A program made the translations under genes and the position numbers. From assembly GCA_019509785.1 (NCBI GenBank), contig JAEKLQ010000026.1, positions 55,273 to 119,272 on the forward strand: a DNA stretch of 64,000 nt. Reading direction: 5' to 3'. The notes below the pieces were generated by a model. That model saw only the letters and a program-made list of their open reading frames with translations, was not told where the DNA came from and made no database searches. How positions within the stretch are numbered: the stretch's first letter is position 1; each line of letters opens with the position of its first letter. Below, in pieces: positions 27,270 to 36,969 of this stretch. This DNA is from Fibrobacterota bacterium (GTDB taxonomy: Bacteria > Fibrobacterota > Fibrobacteria > UBA11236).

Positions 27270-28826
27270 TCACCGTAGGCGCGCCATGGCGAAGAAGGAA
27301 TCGCCGCGGCGGTTGATCAGCAGCAAAACCTTCCCGTCCTTGCCCTCATCGGATACCGCCTTATCCAGATCCGCGGCGGACGCCACTTTGCGCCGATCGG
27401 CTTCCAGGATCACATCCCCTTCCCGGACGCCCGCTCCGGCGGCCGGCCCGTCCGGATCGACCCGGGTCACCACCGCGCCCTCCTTGACGCGCTTGCCGAT
27501 GCGGTATTGCTTGCGGGTTTCATCGTTCACGTCGGAGGCTTCCAATCCCAAGGCCGTAACCGCGCCCGGCGTCAATCCGTTCTCTTGCTTGGCGATCTTT
27601 TCCTCGTCGCGCTTCCCGACCGTAACCGCGATTTTCCTCTCCTTGCCATCGCGGATCACCGTCAGGTCCACCTTGGCTCCGGGCACCAGCAATGCCACCC
27701 GGTTCATCAGGTCGTTGGCGTCGCGAACCTCCTGACCGTCCATGCGGGCCACCAGATCGCCGCGCTTCAAGCCGGCCTTATCGGCGGGGCTGTCGGGCAC
27801 CACGTCCCCGATCAAGGCCCCATGCACGGTACCGCCTTCGGGCACCTTCATCCCAAGGGCTTCGGCCATGTCGCGGGACACCGATTGGATGGACACCCCC
27901 AACCAGCCGCGCACCACCTTGCCGCCTTTGGCGAGGCTGGTCTCGACGCTCTTCGCCAAGTTGACCGGGATGGCGAAGCCGATCCCCATGTAGCCGCCGC
28001 TCTGTGAATAAATGGCGGTATTGATGCCCACCACTTCGCCGTCCAGGTTCACCAAGGGCCCGCCGGAATTGCCCGGATTGATGGCCGCGTCCGTCTGCAA
28101 GAAGTTGCCGTAGGTGCTGATGCCCGTGTTCTGCCGTCCCTTGGCCGAGATGATTCCCGTGGTCACCGATTCATAGAGGCCGAAAGGCGCGCCCACCGCC
28201 ACCACCCATTCGCCGATCTGGAGCTTGTCCGAATCGCCGAAGCGCAAGGGGACCAGGCCGGATGGCGGGTGCTTGATGCGGATGAGGGCGAGATCGCTGG
28301 GCTTGTCGGTGCCCACCACCTCGGCATCGAACTCGCGCTCGTCGGACAATTGCACGGTGAGCTTCTGCGCGTCTTCCACCACGTGGTTGTTGGTCAGGAT
28401 CAGGCCCTTCTCGTCGATGAGGAATCCCGAGCCCAGCCCGCTTTCCTTTTGCTTGCGCGGCTGCTGGCGCTGGCCGTCGTCCGAACCGCCGCCCCCGAAG
28501 AAGGGATCATCGAAGAAGAATTCGAAGGGATTCTGGGTGACCGGCACGGTGCGTTCCATGGATACGCTCACTACGGAAGGGATCACCTTGCGGGCCACGT
28601 CGGTGAACACGGATCGGAACGCGCCGTAGCGATCCGGACCGGGCGTAGCGGCCGAAGCCGGCCCGGTGGTGTCCCGTTTGGAGAGGGGAGCGATGGCGGC
28701 CGCCAGGGAGTCGGAGGATTTACCGCCGCCCTCCGCCATGGGCTTGCAGCCCGCCAGTAGCAACGGCAGCGAGAGTAAGGCGCAAGCGGCGAGGCGTTGG
28801 GGCGGGGTGGGGAAAGGATGGGTCAT
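27270..28826 (-). CDS. HtrA/DegP-type periplasmic serine protease, lipoprotein form
   Basis: 518 residues. A signal with lipobox LPLLLAGCKP suggests a lipid anchor, unlike soluble DegP. The trypsin-like domain carries the His in LTNNHVVEDA, Asp in SDLALIRIK and Ser in NPGNSGGPLVN. Two PDZ domains follow (AGLKRGDLVARMDGQEV, then AGVREGDVILEADRRKV). An Arg/Gln and Gly-rich loop before the catalytic domain resembles the Q-linker of DegP. It should degrade or refold damaged envelope proteins. Start at 28826 or 28829 (two adjacent ATG codons after GGAGGA). gerW is 13 nt downstream. Confidence 0.92.
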   Translation of the reverse strand: MTHPFPTPPQRLAACALLSLPLLLAGCKPMAEGGGKSSDSLAAAIAPLSKRDTTGPASAATPGPDRYGAFRSVFTDVARKVIPSVVSVSMERTVPVTQNPFEFFFDDPFFGGGGSDDGQRQQPRKQKESGLGSGFLIDEKGLILTNNHVVEDAQKLTVQLSDEREFDAEVVGTDKPSDLALIRIKHPPSGLVPLRFGDSDKLQIGEWVVAVGAPFGLYESVTTGIISAKGRQNTGISTYGNFLQTDAAINPGNSGGPLVNLDGEVVGINTAIYSQSGGYMGIGFAIPVNLAKSVETSLAKGGKVVRGWLGVSIQSVSRDMAEALGMKVPEGGTVHGALIGDVVPDSPADKAGLKRGDLVARMDGQEVRDANDLMNRVALLVPGAKVDLTVIRDGKERKIAVTVGKRDEEKIAKQENGLTPGAVTALGLEASDVNDETRKQYRIGKRVKEGAVVTRVDPDGPAAGAGVREGDVILEADRRKVASAADLDKAVSDEGKDGKVLLLINRRGDSFFAMARLR

Positions 28827-29025
28827 CATATCCTCCGGGCGGGGTCCAGTTAAGCCCGGAAATTAATATTCCCGCGACCCCGATCGCAACGGCCGTCGGT
28901 TGCCCGTTCGCAACGTATGGCGGCTACCGGATCGCCCGATCGCCGCGCTTCCCGGGGCACGGGGAAAAAGCGTCATTATAATGACCGCGCTCCCGCATTC
29001 CCTCCGCGCGGGCAAAGGAGCGACC

Positions 29026-29712
29026 ATGCGTTTACTTAAATCCGCTCTGCTCTGCCTTTCCGTTCTGGTTATTCCCTCCGTGCTTCCCGTTCACGCCGTT
29101 TGGGGCGTGGGACCATTGGGCGGCGCCAACATATCCAACGCCGATGTCGACGGCCGCGATGCCAAATCGGTGACGAGCTGGGATTTCGGCGCGCGCCTGC
29201 AAATGGGCGTCGCCCCCATCCTCAGCCTTATGTTGGATCCGATGCTGGTACAATCCCGCAACGATTTCAACGCCACCACGGGAACCTTCGAGGGCCGGGG
29301 CAATTTCGTTTCCTTGGACGTTCCCACCTTGCTGAACGCCCGTCTTACCCTACTTAATCTCGGGGTATACGGATTCATCGGCCCGGATTTCATCTTTACC
29401 ACCGATGCCAACGGCAATCTGGAGTCCCAAGGGGATCTCAGCCGTAGCGACGTGAATCCCGTGGTATTGGCCGGACAGGTCGGTGCCGGCATGGCTTTCG
29501 GGGTGGCGCCCTTCATCGATCTCACCGCCGACGCCCGCTACACCCATGGATTTACCGATTTGATCAACGGGGCCCGGGGCGATATCCGCAATTGGCGCAA
29601 CCAGGACGTGCGCCTGAACCTGGGCGTGCTTTTGCATACGCCCCATATGGGGGCCCTGTTCGGGTCCGGGAACGCCTTCCGCGCCCAACCCATCGATGAC
29701 GGGAAAGGGTGA
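29026..29712 (+). CDS. Outer-membrane beta-barrel protein (porin-like, unknown)
   Basis: 228 residues from ATG 29026, chosen for the AAAGGAG upstream. The signal peptide ends near PVHAVWG. The mature part is a small barrel-like sequence with strands alternating around Gly/Asn/Asp turns (WGVGPLGGANISNADVDG, FGARLQMGVAPILSLML, VAPFIDLTADARYTHGF). It resembles the 8-stranded OMP_b-brl class only in pattern. It is probably followed by the two hairpins at 29720-29790. Confidence 0.6.
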   Translation: MRLLKSALLCLSVLVIPSVLPVHAVWGVGPLGGANISNADVDGRDAKSVTSWDFGARLQMGVAPILSLMLDPMLVQSRNDFNATTGTFEGRGNFVSLDVPTLLNARLTLLNLGVYGFIGPDFIFTTDANGNLESQGDLSRSDVNPVVLAGQVGAGMAFGVAPFIDLTADARYTHGFTDLINGARGDIRNWRNQDVRLNLGVLLHTPHMGALFGSGNAFRAQPIDDGKG

Positions 29713-29719
29713 AGGCGCT

Positions 29720-29790
29720 CCGCGGGATCGCTCCCGCGGGTTGAATCCGGCTCCGTAGCGATTTGGATGGCGGCCCGGGCCTTCCGGGCC
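29720..29790. terminator. Two tandem GC-rich hairpins
   Basis: CCGCGGGA/TCCCGCGG (29720-29739, 4-nt loop) and GGCCCGG/CCGGGCC (29772-29790, 5-nt loop) follow the porin-like gene. Neither has a T-run; they may block exonucleases or support Rho-dependent ending. Confidence 0.35.
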
Positions 29791-29844
29791 GTACCATTGA
29801 GGCACCACCAGCCACCCTTCGTGGCATCATCACGGAGCCGCGCC

Positions 29845-30111
29845 ATGCAAGGACGTACCGATCCAGGTGCCGATCGCAGAAACAACATCTACCGCTTCCA
29901 TACCCTGCTGGAACTGCTGGAGCATTACTCGGAATTCCTCTCGGCCCAGCAAATGGAAGTGGTGATCCGGGATTCGGCCCGCATTTTCGTGGAGCGGGAT
30001 TGGGCCAGCGAGCAGGAGACCCGCCTGCAATTCATTAAGAAATGCGAATACCTCATGGAGGCTTTGGTCGCCATGAAGGAAGGCACTTTGCGCCACGGTC
30101 TCTCGGCTTAG
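29845..30111 (+). CDS. Small helical protein, unknown
   Basis: About 88 residues from ATG 29845 (GGAG upstream); the frame is open further back to 29767. It is predicted almost all alpha-helical and charged (YRFHTLLELLEHYSEFLSAQQMEVVIRDSARIF, in two runs), with no Cys and no signal. No family is recognised. It ends 70 nt before a good intrinsic terminator, so it is probably expressed. Confidence 0.5.
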   Translation: MQGRTDPGADRRNNIYRFHTLLELLEHYSEFLSAQQMEVVIRDSARIFVERDWASEQETRLQFIKKCEYLMEALVAMKEGTLRHGLSA

Positions 30112-30180
30112 GGACGATGCCCGATCGGGCCAGTCGCCGGCAGGAACACGCCCGACTTTGGCCGGAACCGCAAACGAAAA

Positions 30181-30208
30181 GCCGCCCTTTCGGGGCGGCT
30201 TTCTATTT
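30181..30208. terminator. Bidirectional intrinsic terminator
   Basis: A perfect 7-bp stem GCCGCCC/GGGCGGC with loop TTTCG is followed by TTTCTATTT on the plus strand. On the minus strand the same stem is followed by TTTTCGTTT. It can end both the small helical gene and the tRNA transcript. Confidence 0.8.
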
Positions 30209-30232
30209 CAGGGATTCAAAGCGGAAGAAAAG

Positions 30233-30306
30233 TGCGAGTGCCAGGAGTCGAACCTGGAATCTTCTGATTCGTAGTCAGATGCCTTATCCAGTTTGGCCAC
30301 ACCCGC
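30233..30306 (-). tRNA. tRNA-Arg (anticodon ACG)
   Basis: The minus strand folds into a full cloverleaf. The 7-bp acceptor stem begins GCGGGTG and pairs with CACTCGC (one G-U pair). The 7-nt anticodon loop CTACGAA lies between TCTGA and TCAGA, and the T arm contains the standard GTTCGACTC. The anticodon ACG, presumably modified to ICG, reads CGU/CGC/CGA. The 3' CCA is not encoded. A terminator lies 25 nt downstream. Confidence 0.95.
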
Positions 30307-30366
30307 GAATTTCGGGAGTGGGTAAGATAATCAAACGGACCGGGTTTGTCAGCGGTCCGGGGGCGG

Positions 30367-31290
30367 TCAAGGGCGCCTATTCCGGCGCGCCACGGCTACG
30401 ACCCGATAGAAACCCTCTTGATCCTCGGGAATGCTAAGGCGGATGGCATAAAGCCCGGGCGCTGCGGGCGAACCCAGGACATTGTAATGGGTAAGGAAGT
30501 CAGCGGCGAACTGGTAGCTCAGGACCCCCCTGGTCTTGTTGGTATCGGCGTGGAAGGTCAGGCTCCCGGCCGGAAAACTGTAGTTCTGCAGGATGGAGTC
30601 CTCGCTACCGGAGGCGAAGGGCCCGGCGATTTGCATCCGCATGTTCACCGCCTTGGGGCAGTAGACGTTGAGCTTGAAGGTGTCCGGGGGAGTGAGCCTG
30701 ACTAGCTTGAAATCCTGCCGGTCCTCCAGGTTCCCGTTCCCGTTGAAATCCAGCCTGCCCTCCGAGATCAGGGTGTCCGCGTACATGCGGGAAGAGTCCG
30801 CCCAGGTGGAATCGTCCAGGAATAGGGAATCGAAGCCCTGATAAGAGCTATCCAGGAAGTCCCGATCGGCCCAGTAATAGGGTTGGAAGGATTCGGTGGC
30901 CGCGGGGCGGCCGTTGCCGCCCTGGCCCCTCAGGCCCGCGATATCCAAGGTGAACGGGGAATTCACGATGAAATGCGTCGTGCCGGCGTCCTGCTTGAGG
31001 CCGAAGATCAGCAGGCGGGAGGCCCCGTCCATGCGGTAGCCGATGGAAGCCCGGGGAGTGAAGGTGAGGGCCAGGGACTGCGTGTCGATTTTTTCGCTGA
31101 ACTCGACGGCGATGGTGTCCGTGACGCCGTAGCGCCATTTCCCTTGCGACTTGGCGAGGTTGGGGATAGTATAATCCGGCGGGGAATCGTTGTTCACCTG
31201 TTGGACGTCATGGATGCAAGCTTGCAAGGCGAGAGCGGAAGCGGCGAACAGGAGGGCGGGACGGACCCGATCGGAAATGAAGGAAACCAT
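30367..31290 (-). CDS. Lipoprotein with an Ig-like (Big_5) domain
   Basis: About 307 residues from ATG 31290, supported by AAGGAG 8 nt upstream. The signal ends in a lipobox-like ALQAC. Residues 40-120 read as an SbsA/Big_5 Ig-like domain (TDTIAVEFSEKIDTQSLALTFTP, then RLLIFGL). The rest is beta-rich and unassigned, with an Asp/Asn-rich calcium-site-like stretch FNGNGNLEDRQDF. It is probably an outer-membrane-anchored surface protein. It is divergent from the penicillin-binding protein gene with 115 nt between. Confidence 0.65.
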   Translation of the reverse strand: MVSFISDRVRPALLFAASALALQACIHDVQQVNNDSPPDYTIPNLAKSQGKWRYGVTDTIAVEFSEKIDTQSLALTFTPRASIGYRMDGASRLLIFGLKQDAGTTHFIVNSPFTLDIAGLRGQGGNGRPAATESFQPYYWADRDFLDSSYQGFDSLFLDDSTWADSSRMYADTLISEGRLDFNGNGNLEDRQDFKLVRLTPPDTFKLNVYCPKAVNMRMQIAGPFASGSEDSILQNYSFPAGSLTFHADTNKTRGVLSYQFAADFLTHYNVLGSPAAPGLYAIRLSIPEDQEGFYRVVAVARRNRRP

Positions 31291-31405
31291 CGACTGACTC
31301 CTTGCCCGTCCGGGCCGACGCCGAAGGCCGCCGGCCACCGGGACCTGCCCATACAGGCTCACCCAAGATAAAAAAAGACGCCACGGTTTTTTACCTTATG
31401 CGAGA

Positions 31406-33772
31406 ATGCCCATGAATCCGATCCGCTCCGTCGGATCTTTCCTGTCCGAATGGTTCCATCATGTCAAGAAGGACCTCGGCAAAAGCGACTATAGGCGCCG
31501 GGTCCGCATCTGGTTCCTGGTAATCGGGATTTTCCCCGTGGCCGGCCTGTTGGGTATGGCCGGGGCCATGATCTACTTTTCCAATCGTCTGCCCTCCCTC
31601 GTTTCCCTGGAGCGCATCGAACCGAACCTTATCACCAAGGTGTACGACAAGGATAACCACCTTATCCACGAGTTCTACACCCAGCGGCGCATCTGGACCC
31701 CGGCCGATAAGATCCCTAAGGCGCAGAAGCTGGCCGTCTTCGCCATCGAGGATCAGAAGTTCTACAAGCATTGGGGCGTCGATCTCGCCGCCTATCCTTC
31801 CGCGTTGCTCCCCGCCCTGCTCGGCAAAAGGGCGCGCGGGGCCTCGACCCTGACCCAGCAATTGGCGAAGAACCTGTTCCTCACTCCCGAGCGTTCCATC
31901 GTGCGCAAGCTGAAGGAAGTGCTGGTGGCGGTGCAGATCGAGCGCAGCTACACCAAGGACGAGATCCTCGAGTTCTACTTCAACCAGGTCTACCTGGGAT
32001 CGGGCGCCTATGGCTTCGCGGCCGCGGCCCAGCGATACTTCTCCAAGCCTCTCGACTCCCTCGCCATCAACCAGTACGCGCTGCTCGCCGGACTCTTGCA
32101 GCGTCCCGAATCGTACCGCCCGGACGCCTATCCCGATGCCGCGCGCGATCGGCGCAATACCGTGCTCGGGGCCATGAAGTCCATGGGTTATATCACCCGC
32201 ACCCAATACAAGGACGCCTACAAGTCCGGCCTGGACGTGAAGATGTGGCAGCCTCCCACCGAATTCGCCGGATATTACGTGGAGACGGTGCGGCAGTTCA
32301 TGGAGAAGAAGTGGAACGAGGATTTCGTCTACAACCAAGGCGTTACGGTCCACACCACCCTCGATTCCTCCTTGCAAGCCGTCGCCGAATCGTCCCTGGT
32401 CGCGAACCTGCATAGGGTGCGCGTGCGCTTGCGCTATCGCACGGCGAGGGCCTATAACATCCCCGGCCGCCTGAAGCTTCCCATGGACACGGTCATCCAT
32501 AACTGGGAAACGGTCTATCCCCATTTCGACTCGCTGTTCCTGCACGAGCACGACACGACGGCCGCCTACCAGAAGCAGTTCCCGGATTCCATGCGCTACG
32601 TGCATGCCCAATCGGCCCTATTGATCGTGGACAACGAGAACGGGGCCATACGCGCCATGATCGGCGGCGAGAATTTCGAGAAGTCGAAGTACAACCGCGC
32701 CCTGCAAGCCGTGCGTTCCCCGGGCTCGGCCTTCAAGCCCTTCGTCTACGCGACCGCCGTCGATAATGGGGCCAGCCCGGGCGATATCCTCAACGACCAG
32801 CCCATCACCATTCCCGATCCGATGGACTCGACCAAGTTCTGGCGGCCGCATAACTTCGATCCCGGCTTCGACGGCAAGATCAGCATGCGGCGGGCGCTGT
32901 ATAAGTCCAAGAACCTGCCCGCCATCGAAGTGGCCATGAAATATGGTCTCCCGACGGTGGTCTCCTACGCCCGCAAATTCGGGCTCACCCATAACGTGTT
33001 GCCGGTGCCCTCCCTCGGCATCGGATCGTGCGAAGCCACGCTCCTGGAAATGACCTCCGCCTACACCGCCTTCCCCAACGGAGGCGTAAGGCCCACGCCG
33101 TACTTCATCGATAAGATCGTGGACAAGACCGGGCAGCCCATCTACGCCAACGTGCCCGAGACCCACGAGGTGCTGCGCAAGGAAGCCGCCTGGATCATGA
33201 CCACCATGATGCGGGACGTGAACATCCACGGGACCGCCGCCGCCATATGGGCCAGCGGATTCAACCATCCCAGCGGCGGAAAGACCGGCACCACCAACGA
33301 TTTCAACGATGCCTGGTACATCGGTTATACCAAACGCCTTACCATGGGCATCTGGGTCGGCGGAGACGATCACGCTTCCATGGGGCCGGGCCATACTGGT
33401 GCCGACGACGCGGTTCCGGTCTGGATCTCGGTGATGAAACGGGCCGAGAAGGGAAAGACGGCCCTGCCCTTCCCGCGGCCGGACGGCGTGGTGGAAGCCA
33501 CGGTATGCGAGGTGAGCGGGATGTTGGCCCAGCCTTTCTGCAAGGCCACCAATACCGACTTCTACATAGCCGGACATGAGCCCACCGAGCCTTGCACCCC
33601 GGAAATGCACAATGCGCATAATGCCGGCGAGGACATGTTCACGGCCAACGAGCATAAGGACCGGCATGCCGCCCTGGCGCCTCCGGTCCCGGTCGAGCAC
33701 GGCCAGACCGCCGCCAAGAAGGATCAGCCGAAGCCCAAGCCGCCTGATCCGCGCATGCGCAAGACTTTCTAG
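31406..33772 (+). CDS. Class A penicillin-binding protein (PBP1a-type)
   Basis: Bifunctional cell-wall enzyme of 788 residues. A short basic cytosolic tail and one membrane segment (about 35-58) precede a GT51 glycosyltransferase domain with the catalytic Glu in AIEDQKFYKHWGVD. RGASTLTQQLAKNLFL and FYFNQVYLGSGAYG follow. The transpeptidase domain has Ser441 in SAFK, SKN as the second motif, and Lys626 in KTGTT. A Pro/Lys/His-rich tail extends past the core. It polymerises glycan strands and cross-links peptides in the periplasm. A second copy lies just downstream. Confidence 0.93.
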   Translation: MPMNPIRSVGSFLSEWFHHVKKDLGKSDYRRRVRIWFLVIGIFPVAGLLGMAGAMIYFSNRLPSLVSLERIEPNLITKVYDKDNHLIHEFYTQRRIWTPADKIPKAQKLAVFAIEDQKFYKHWGVDLAAYPSALLPALLGKRARGASTLTQQLAKNLFLTPERSIVRKLKEVLVAVQIERSYTKDEILEFYFNQVYLGSGAYGFAAAAQRYFSKPLDSLAINQYALLAGLLQRPESYRPDAYPDAARDRRNTVLGAMKSMGYITRTQYKDAYKSGLDVKMWQPPTEFAGYYVETVRQFMEKKWNEDFVYNQGVTVHTTLDSSLQAVAESSLVANLHRVRVRLRYRTARAYNIPGRLKLPMDTVIHNWETVYPHFDSLFLHEHDTTAAYQKQFPDSMRYVHAQSALLIVDNENGAIRAMIGGENFEKSKYNRALQAVRSPGSAFKPFVYATAVDNGASPGDILNDQPITIPDPMDSTKFWRPHNFDPGFDGKISMRRALYKSKNLPAIEVAMKYGLPTVVSYARKFGLTHNVLPVPSLGIGSCEATLLEMTSAYTAFPNGGVRPTPYFIDKIVDKTGQPIYANVPETHEVLRKEAAWIMTTMMRDVNIHGTAAAIWASGFNHPSGGKTGTTNDFNDAWYIGYTKRLTMGIWVGGDDHASMGPGHTGADDAVPVWISVMKRAEKGKTALPFPRPDGVVEATVCEVSGMLAQPFCKATNTDFYIAGHEPTEPCTPEMHNAHNAGEDMFTANEHKDRHAALAPPVPVEHGQTAAKKDQPKPKPPDPRMRKTF

Positions 33773-33895
33773 CCGCGCCGCGATTTTTCCGGGCGCATCA
33801 GGTGAGTCCTCCCGGGCCCGGGGTTCCTATTACTTACGGTTAGCGCGCCACCGCTCGGGAAGCTATCTTCATCCCGACTTCACCGGATTTCGCAT

Positions 33896-36049
33896 TTGGA
33901 CATTTCCCCCATAAGCCGACGGCTGCGCACCCTTACCCGCGATCGGGAATTCCGTACCTGGTTCCGCCGCATCGGCATCGTCCTTTCCATCCCCGCCGGC
34001 CTTTTCGCCTTGGCCGTGGCCTGGTCCTGGTTCACCTTGCCGCCCCTGGAACGCCTGGAACGGATGGAGCCCAGCCTGATCACGCGCATGTACGACAAGG
34101 ATTCCAACGTGCTGCGGGAATACTACGTGGAGCGCCGGGTGTGGACGCCCCTGGAGCGCGTCCCGCCCCGGCAGATCCAGGCCGTACTGGCCATCGAGGA
34201 CCGGGACTTCTGGACGCATGGCGGGGTCGACCTGCCGGCCATCGGCGCATCCCTGTTGTCGGCCGTCTCGGGAAAGCGGGTGCGCGGGGCCTCTACCCTG
34301 ACGCAACAGTTGGCTAAGCTGGTTTTCCTCTCGCCGGAGCGGTCGGTAACCCGCAAGTTACGGGAAATCCTGCTGGCCCTGCGCATCGAGAGCACCTACA
34401 CCAAGAAGGAAATCCTGGAGCTGTACCTCAACCAAGTCTACCTGGGCGCGGGCGCTTACGGATTCGGCGCCGCGGCCGAGCGTTATTTCTCCCGCCCCTT
34501 GGATTCCCTATCGCTCGCCCAACAGGCGACCCTGGCCGGCATGTTGCAACGGCCGGAATACCTGCGTCCCGACCATCATCCCCAGCGCGCTTTGGCCCGC
34601 CGCAACCTGGTCTTACGGCAAATGGCGGCCACCGACGCGTTGCCAAAGGCCCCGGCCGATTCCGCCGCGGCCGGGCCCCTGGCCCTGCGCATGCATGAAT
34701 TCGAACACGTCGATGGCAACGCGTCCGGATATTTCGTGGATGCCGCAAGCCGCGAAGTGGACGATCGCTGGGGCAAGGGATTCCTGGACAGCGCCGGCAC
34801 GAGCATCCGTACCACCATGGACGCCAAGGCCCAGGAGATCGTGGAGACCGCGCTACGCGAGCACCTGGCGGACATCCAGGCCCGCATGGACTCCGAGGAC
34901 CCCAAGCATAAGTCCGCTCGCCGGGCGCAAGGGGCATTCGTTCTGATCGAGAATGCCACGGGCGCGGTGAGGGCTTTGGCGGGCGGCTTGGACTGGAAGG
35001 CGTCGGAGTTCAATCGCGCCACCATGGCGGCCCGCTCCCCGGGTTCGGCTTTCAAGCCCTTCGTCTATGCCGCCGCGGTGGACAAGGGCCTCAGCCCCGG
35101 CGGCCGCGTGGTCGATGAGCCCTTTTCCATGCCCGATCCCGACGATTCGACCAAGCTCTGGCGGCCGCACAACCTGGAGTACGACTTCGAAGGGGCGATG
35201 ACCTGGCGCCGCGCCTTCTACCGCTCGCGCAACATCCCCGCGGTGCGGGCCGCCCTGGAAACCGGCCTGGATACCGTGGCCGCTTATGCCCATCGCTTCG
35301 GAATCTCCAGGCCCATGCGCGCCGTTCCCGCCCTGGCCCTGGGCGGTTGCGATGTCTCCCCGCTTGAAATGGCCGCGGCCTTCTCGGTGTTCCCCAACGG
35401 TGGCCTGAAGATGCGGCCCCGCTTTCTGGAGGCGGTGCTGGATCGGCGGGGAGAGCCCATCTCGCTCGCGATCCCGCCGCCCGAACGCGTCTTGGGCGAA
35501 GCCTCCGCCTGGATCCTGTCCACCATGCTTCGGGACGTGAACATCCGCGGGACGGCGGCGGACGTATGGGCGGGGGGATTCTACCAGCCTTCGGGCGGCA
35601 AGACGGGGACGAGCAGCGATTACTGCGATGCCTGGTACGTCGGCTTCACCAAACGCTATACCGCGGCGGTGTGGATCGGCACGGACGATCATCAGCCGCT
35701 GGGAGCCGGCCATGCGGGCACCGACGATGCCATGCCCCTTTGGGCCGATGCCATGGAGCGATTGCACCACGGGATGAAAGTCCACGTCTGGGAGCAGGAC
35801 TTCCCGCGCCCGGCGGGCGTCGCGGATATCGCCTTATGCAAGCTGACGGGCAAGGTCGCGCAGCCCTGGTGCGATTCCGTGGCCCATGATTACCGGGTCG
35901 CGGGGCTAGGCCCCAAGTTGGCTTTGTGCCCGCGGGAAGCCCATGCCGCGCCTAAGGAGGACGCCGCCCAGCCTTCGGCCAAAGCCGGCGGACGCAAAGG
36001 CGGAGGATTCCTGGAAGGCTTGTGGAAGAAGATTAAGCGACCCTTCTAA
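33896..36049 (+). CDS. Class A penicillin-binding protein, tandem paralogue
   Basis: 717 residues with the same order as its neighbour: membrane segment (about 24-45), GT51 domain with Glu in AIEDRDFWTHGGVD and RGASTLTQQLAKLVFL, then transpeptidase with Ser384 in SAFK, SRN, and Lys569 in KTGTS. A Gly/Lys tail ends it. The start is taken as TTG 33896 because no ATG lies before the conserved region; the ribosome site is weak. The two genes are 123 nt apart and clearly arose by duplication, diverging in linker regions and both tails. Both appear catalytically complete. Confidence 0.9.
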   Translation: MDISPISRRLRTLTRDREFRTWFRRIGIVLSIPAGLFALAVAWSWFTLPPLERLERMEPSLITRMYDKDSNVLREYYVERRVWTPLERVPPRQIQAVLAIEDRDFWTHGGVDLPAIGASLLSAVSGKRVRGASTLTQQLAKLVFLSPERSVTRKLREILLALRIESTYTKKEILELYLNQVYLGAGAYGFGAAAERYFSRPLDSLSLAQQATLAGMLQRPEYLRPDHHPQRALARRNLVLRQMAATDALPKAPADSAAAGPLALRMHEFEHVDGNASGYFVDAASREVDDRWGKGFLDSAGTSIRTTMDAKAQEIVETALREHLADIQARMDSEDPKHKSARRAQGAFVLIENATGAVRALAGGLDWKASEFNRATMAARSPGSAFKPFVYAAAVDKGLSPGGRVVDEPFSMPDPDDSTKLWRPHNLEYDFEGAMTWRRAFYRSRNIPAVRAALETGLDTVAAYAHRFGISRPMRAVPALALGGCDVSPLEMAAAFSVFPNGGLKMRPRFLEAVLDRRGEPISLAIPPPERVLGEASAWILSTMLRDVNIRGTAADVWAGGFYQPSGGKTGTSSDYCDAWYVGFTKRYTAAVWIGTDDHQPLGAGHAGTDDAMPLWADAMERLHHGMKVHVWEQDFPRPAGVADIALCKLTGKVAQPWCDSVAHDYRVAGLGPKLALCPREAHAAPKEDAAQPSAKAGGRKGGGFLEGLWKKIKRPF

Positions 36050-36072
36050 GGGTCGCCGCGCCCGTTCTGAAC

Positions 36073-36092
36073 CGGCCCGCGGATGCGGGCCG
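36073..36092. terminator. Hairpin between converging genes
   Basis: CGGCCCGC and GCGGGCCG form a perfect 8-bp stem around GGAT, between the second PBP gene and the MBL gene. No T-run is present. Confidence 0.4.
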
Positions 36093-36108
36093 CGACGGCG
36101 GGCCGCCC

Positions 36109-36969
36109 TTACTCGAGGGCGATTTCCATCTTTTCGCGGGCGAAGCGCACTTCCACACGCGCGTTCTTGGCGCGGCACTTATCGCGCACCTCGGCTTCGT
36201 AGGCTTCCAGGAATTCATCGGTATGGTTGGGATCGTGGTGGAAGACGAGGTACTTCTTCACGCCCGCGTACTGCGCCAGCTCGAATCCCTTTTCCCAGGT
36301 GGAATGCCCCCAGCCCTTGTACTTGGACTCGTATTCCTCGGGCGTATACATGCCATCGTAGATCAGCAGATCGGCGCCCTTGGCCAAATCCCCGAGGGCC
36401 AGATCCATGCGGTTGGGATAATGCTCGGTGTCGGTCGCGTACACGCAGGAGGTTTTCCTGCGCAGATCGTCCAGGCGATAGGCCAGCACCCCGTTGGGAT
36501 GGCAGCCTTGCGCGCATGTCACGCGGGCCACCGTTTCTCCGGAAAGGGATTGGATGTCGATGGCTTGGCCGGGTACGATATCGGTGTAGGTGAAATCGGC
36601 GCCCAGTTGGCGGAGCGAAACCGGGAAATTGGGTCCTTCCATTTGGCCGGCGAGGATTTCCCCCAAAGTGTTGTCCGCCTTGCCCCGGCCATAGACGCCG
36701 ATCCGGTAACCGGCGCGATACCCCGGCCCGAAGAAGGGGAATCCCTGGATATGGTCCCAATGGACATGGCTGAAGAACATGTCCAATTTGGGGACGTCCT
36801 TGCGCTCCAAGAGGGAAATGCCCAAGTTGCGGATGCCGGTGCCCGCATCGAAGATGACCACGTTGCCGCCCAAATCCACCGAGACGCAGGAAGTATTGCC
36901 TCCATAGCGAACGGTATGCTCGGAAGGGGTGGGGATGCTGCCGCGGACGCCCCAAAAACGCAACTTCAT
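36109..36969 (-). CDS. MBL-fold metallo-hydrolase
   Basis: 286 residues. The N-terminus MKLRFWGVRGSIPTP and RYGGNTSCVSV is typical of a metallo-beta-lactamase-fold group related to PhnP and cyclic phosphodiesterases. The metal motif is HVHWDH. Further ligands should be the His in AQGCHPNG, the Asp in YDGMY and the His in FHHDPNH. There is no signal, so it is cytosolic. The substrate is unknown; a phosphodiester is plausible. It is convergent with the PBP gene. Confidence 0.85.
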   Translation of the reverse strand: MKLRFWGVRGSIPTPSEHTVRYGGNTSCVSVDLGGNVVIFDAGTGIRNLGISLLERKDVPKLDMFFSHVHWDHIQGFPFFGPGYRAGYRIGVYGRGKADNTLGEILAGQMEGPNFPVSLRQLGADFTYTDIVPGQAIDIQSLSGETVARVTCAQGCHPNGVLAYRLDDLRRKTSCVYATDTEHYPNRMDLALGDLAKGADLLIYDGMYTPEEYESKYKGWGHSTWEKGFELAQYAGVKKYLVFHHDPNHTDEFLEAYEAEVRDKCRAKNARVEVRFAREKMEIALE

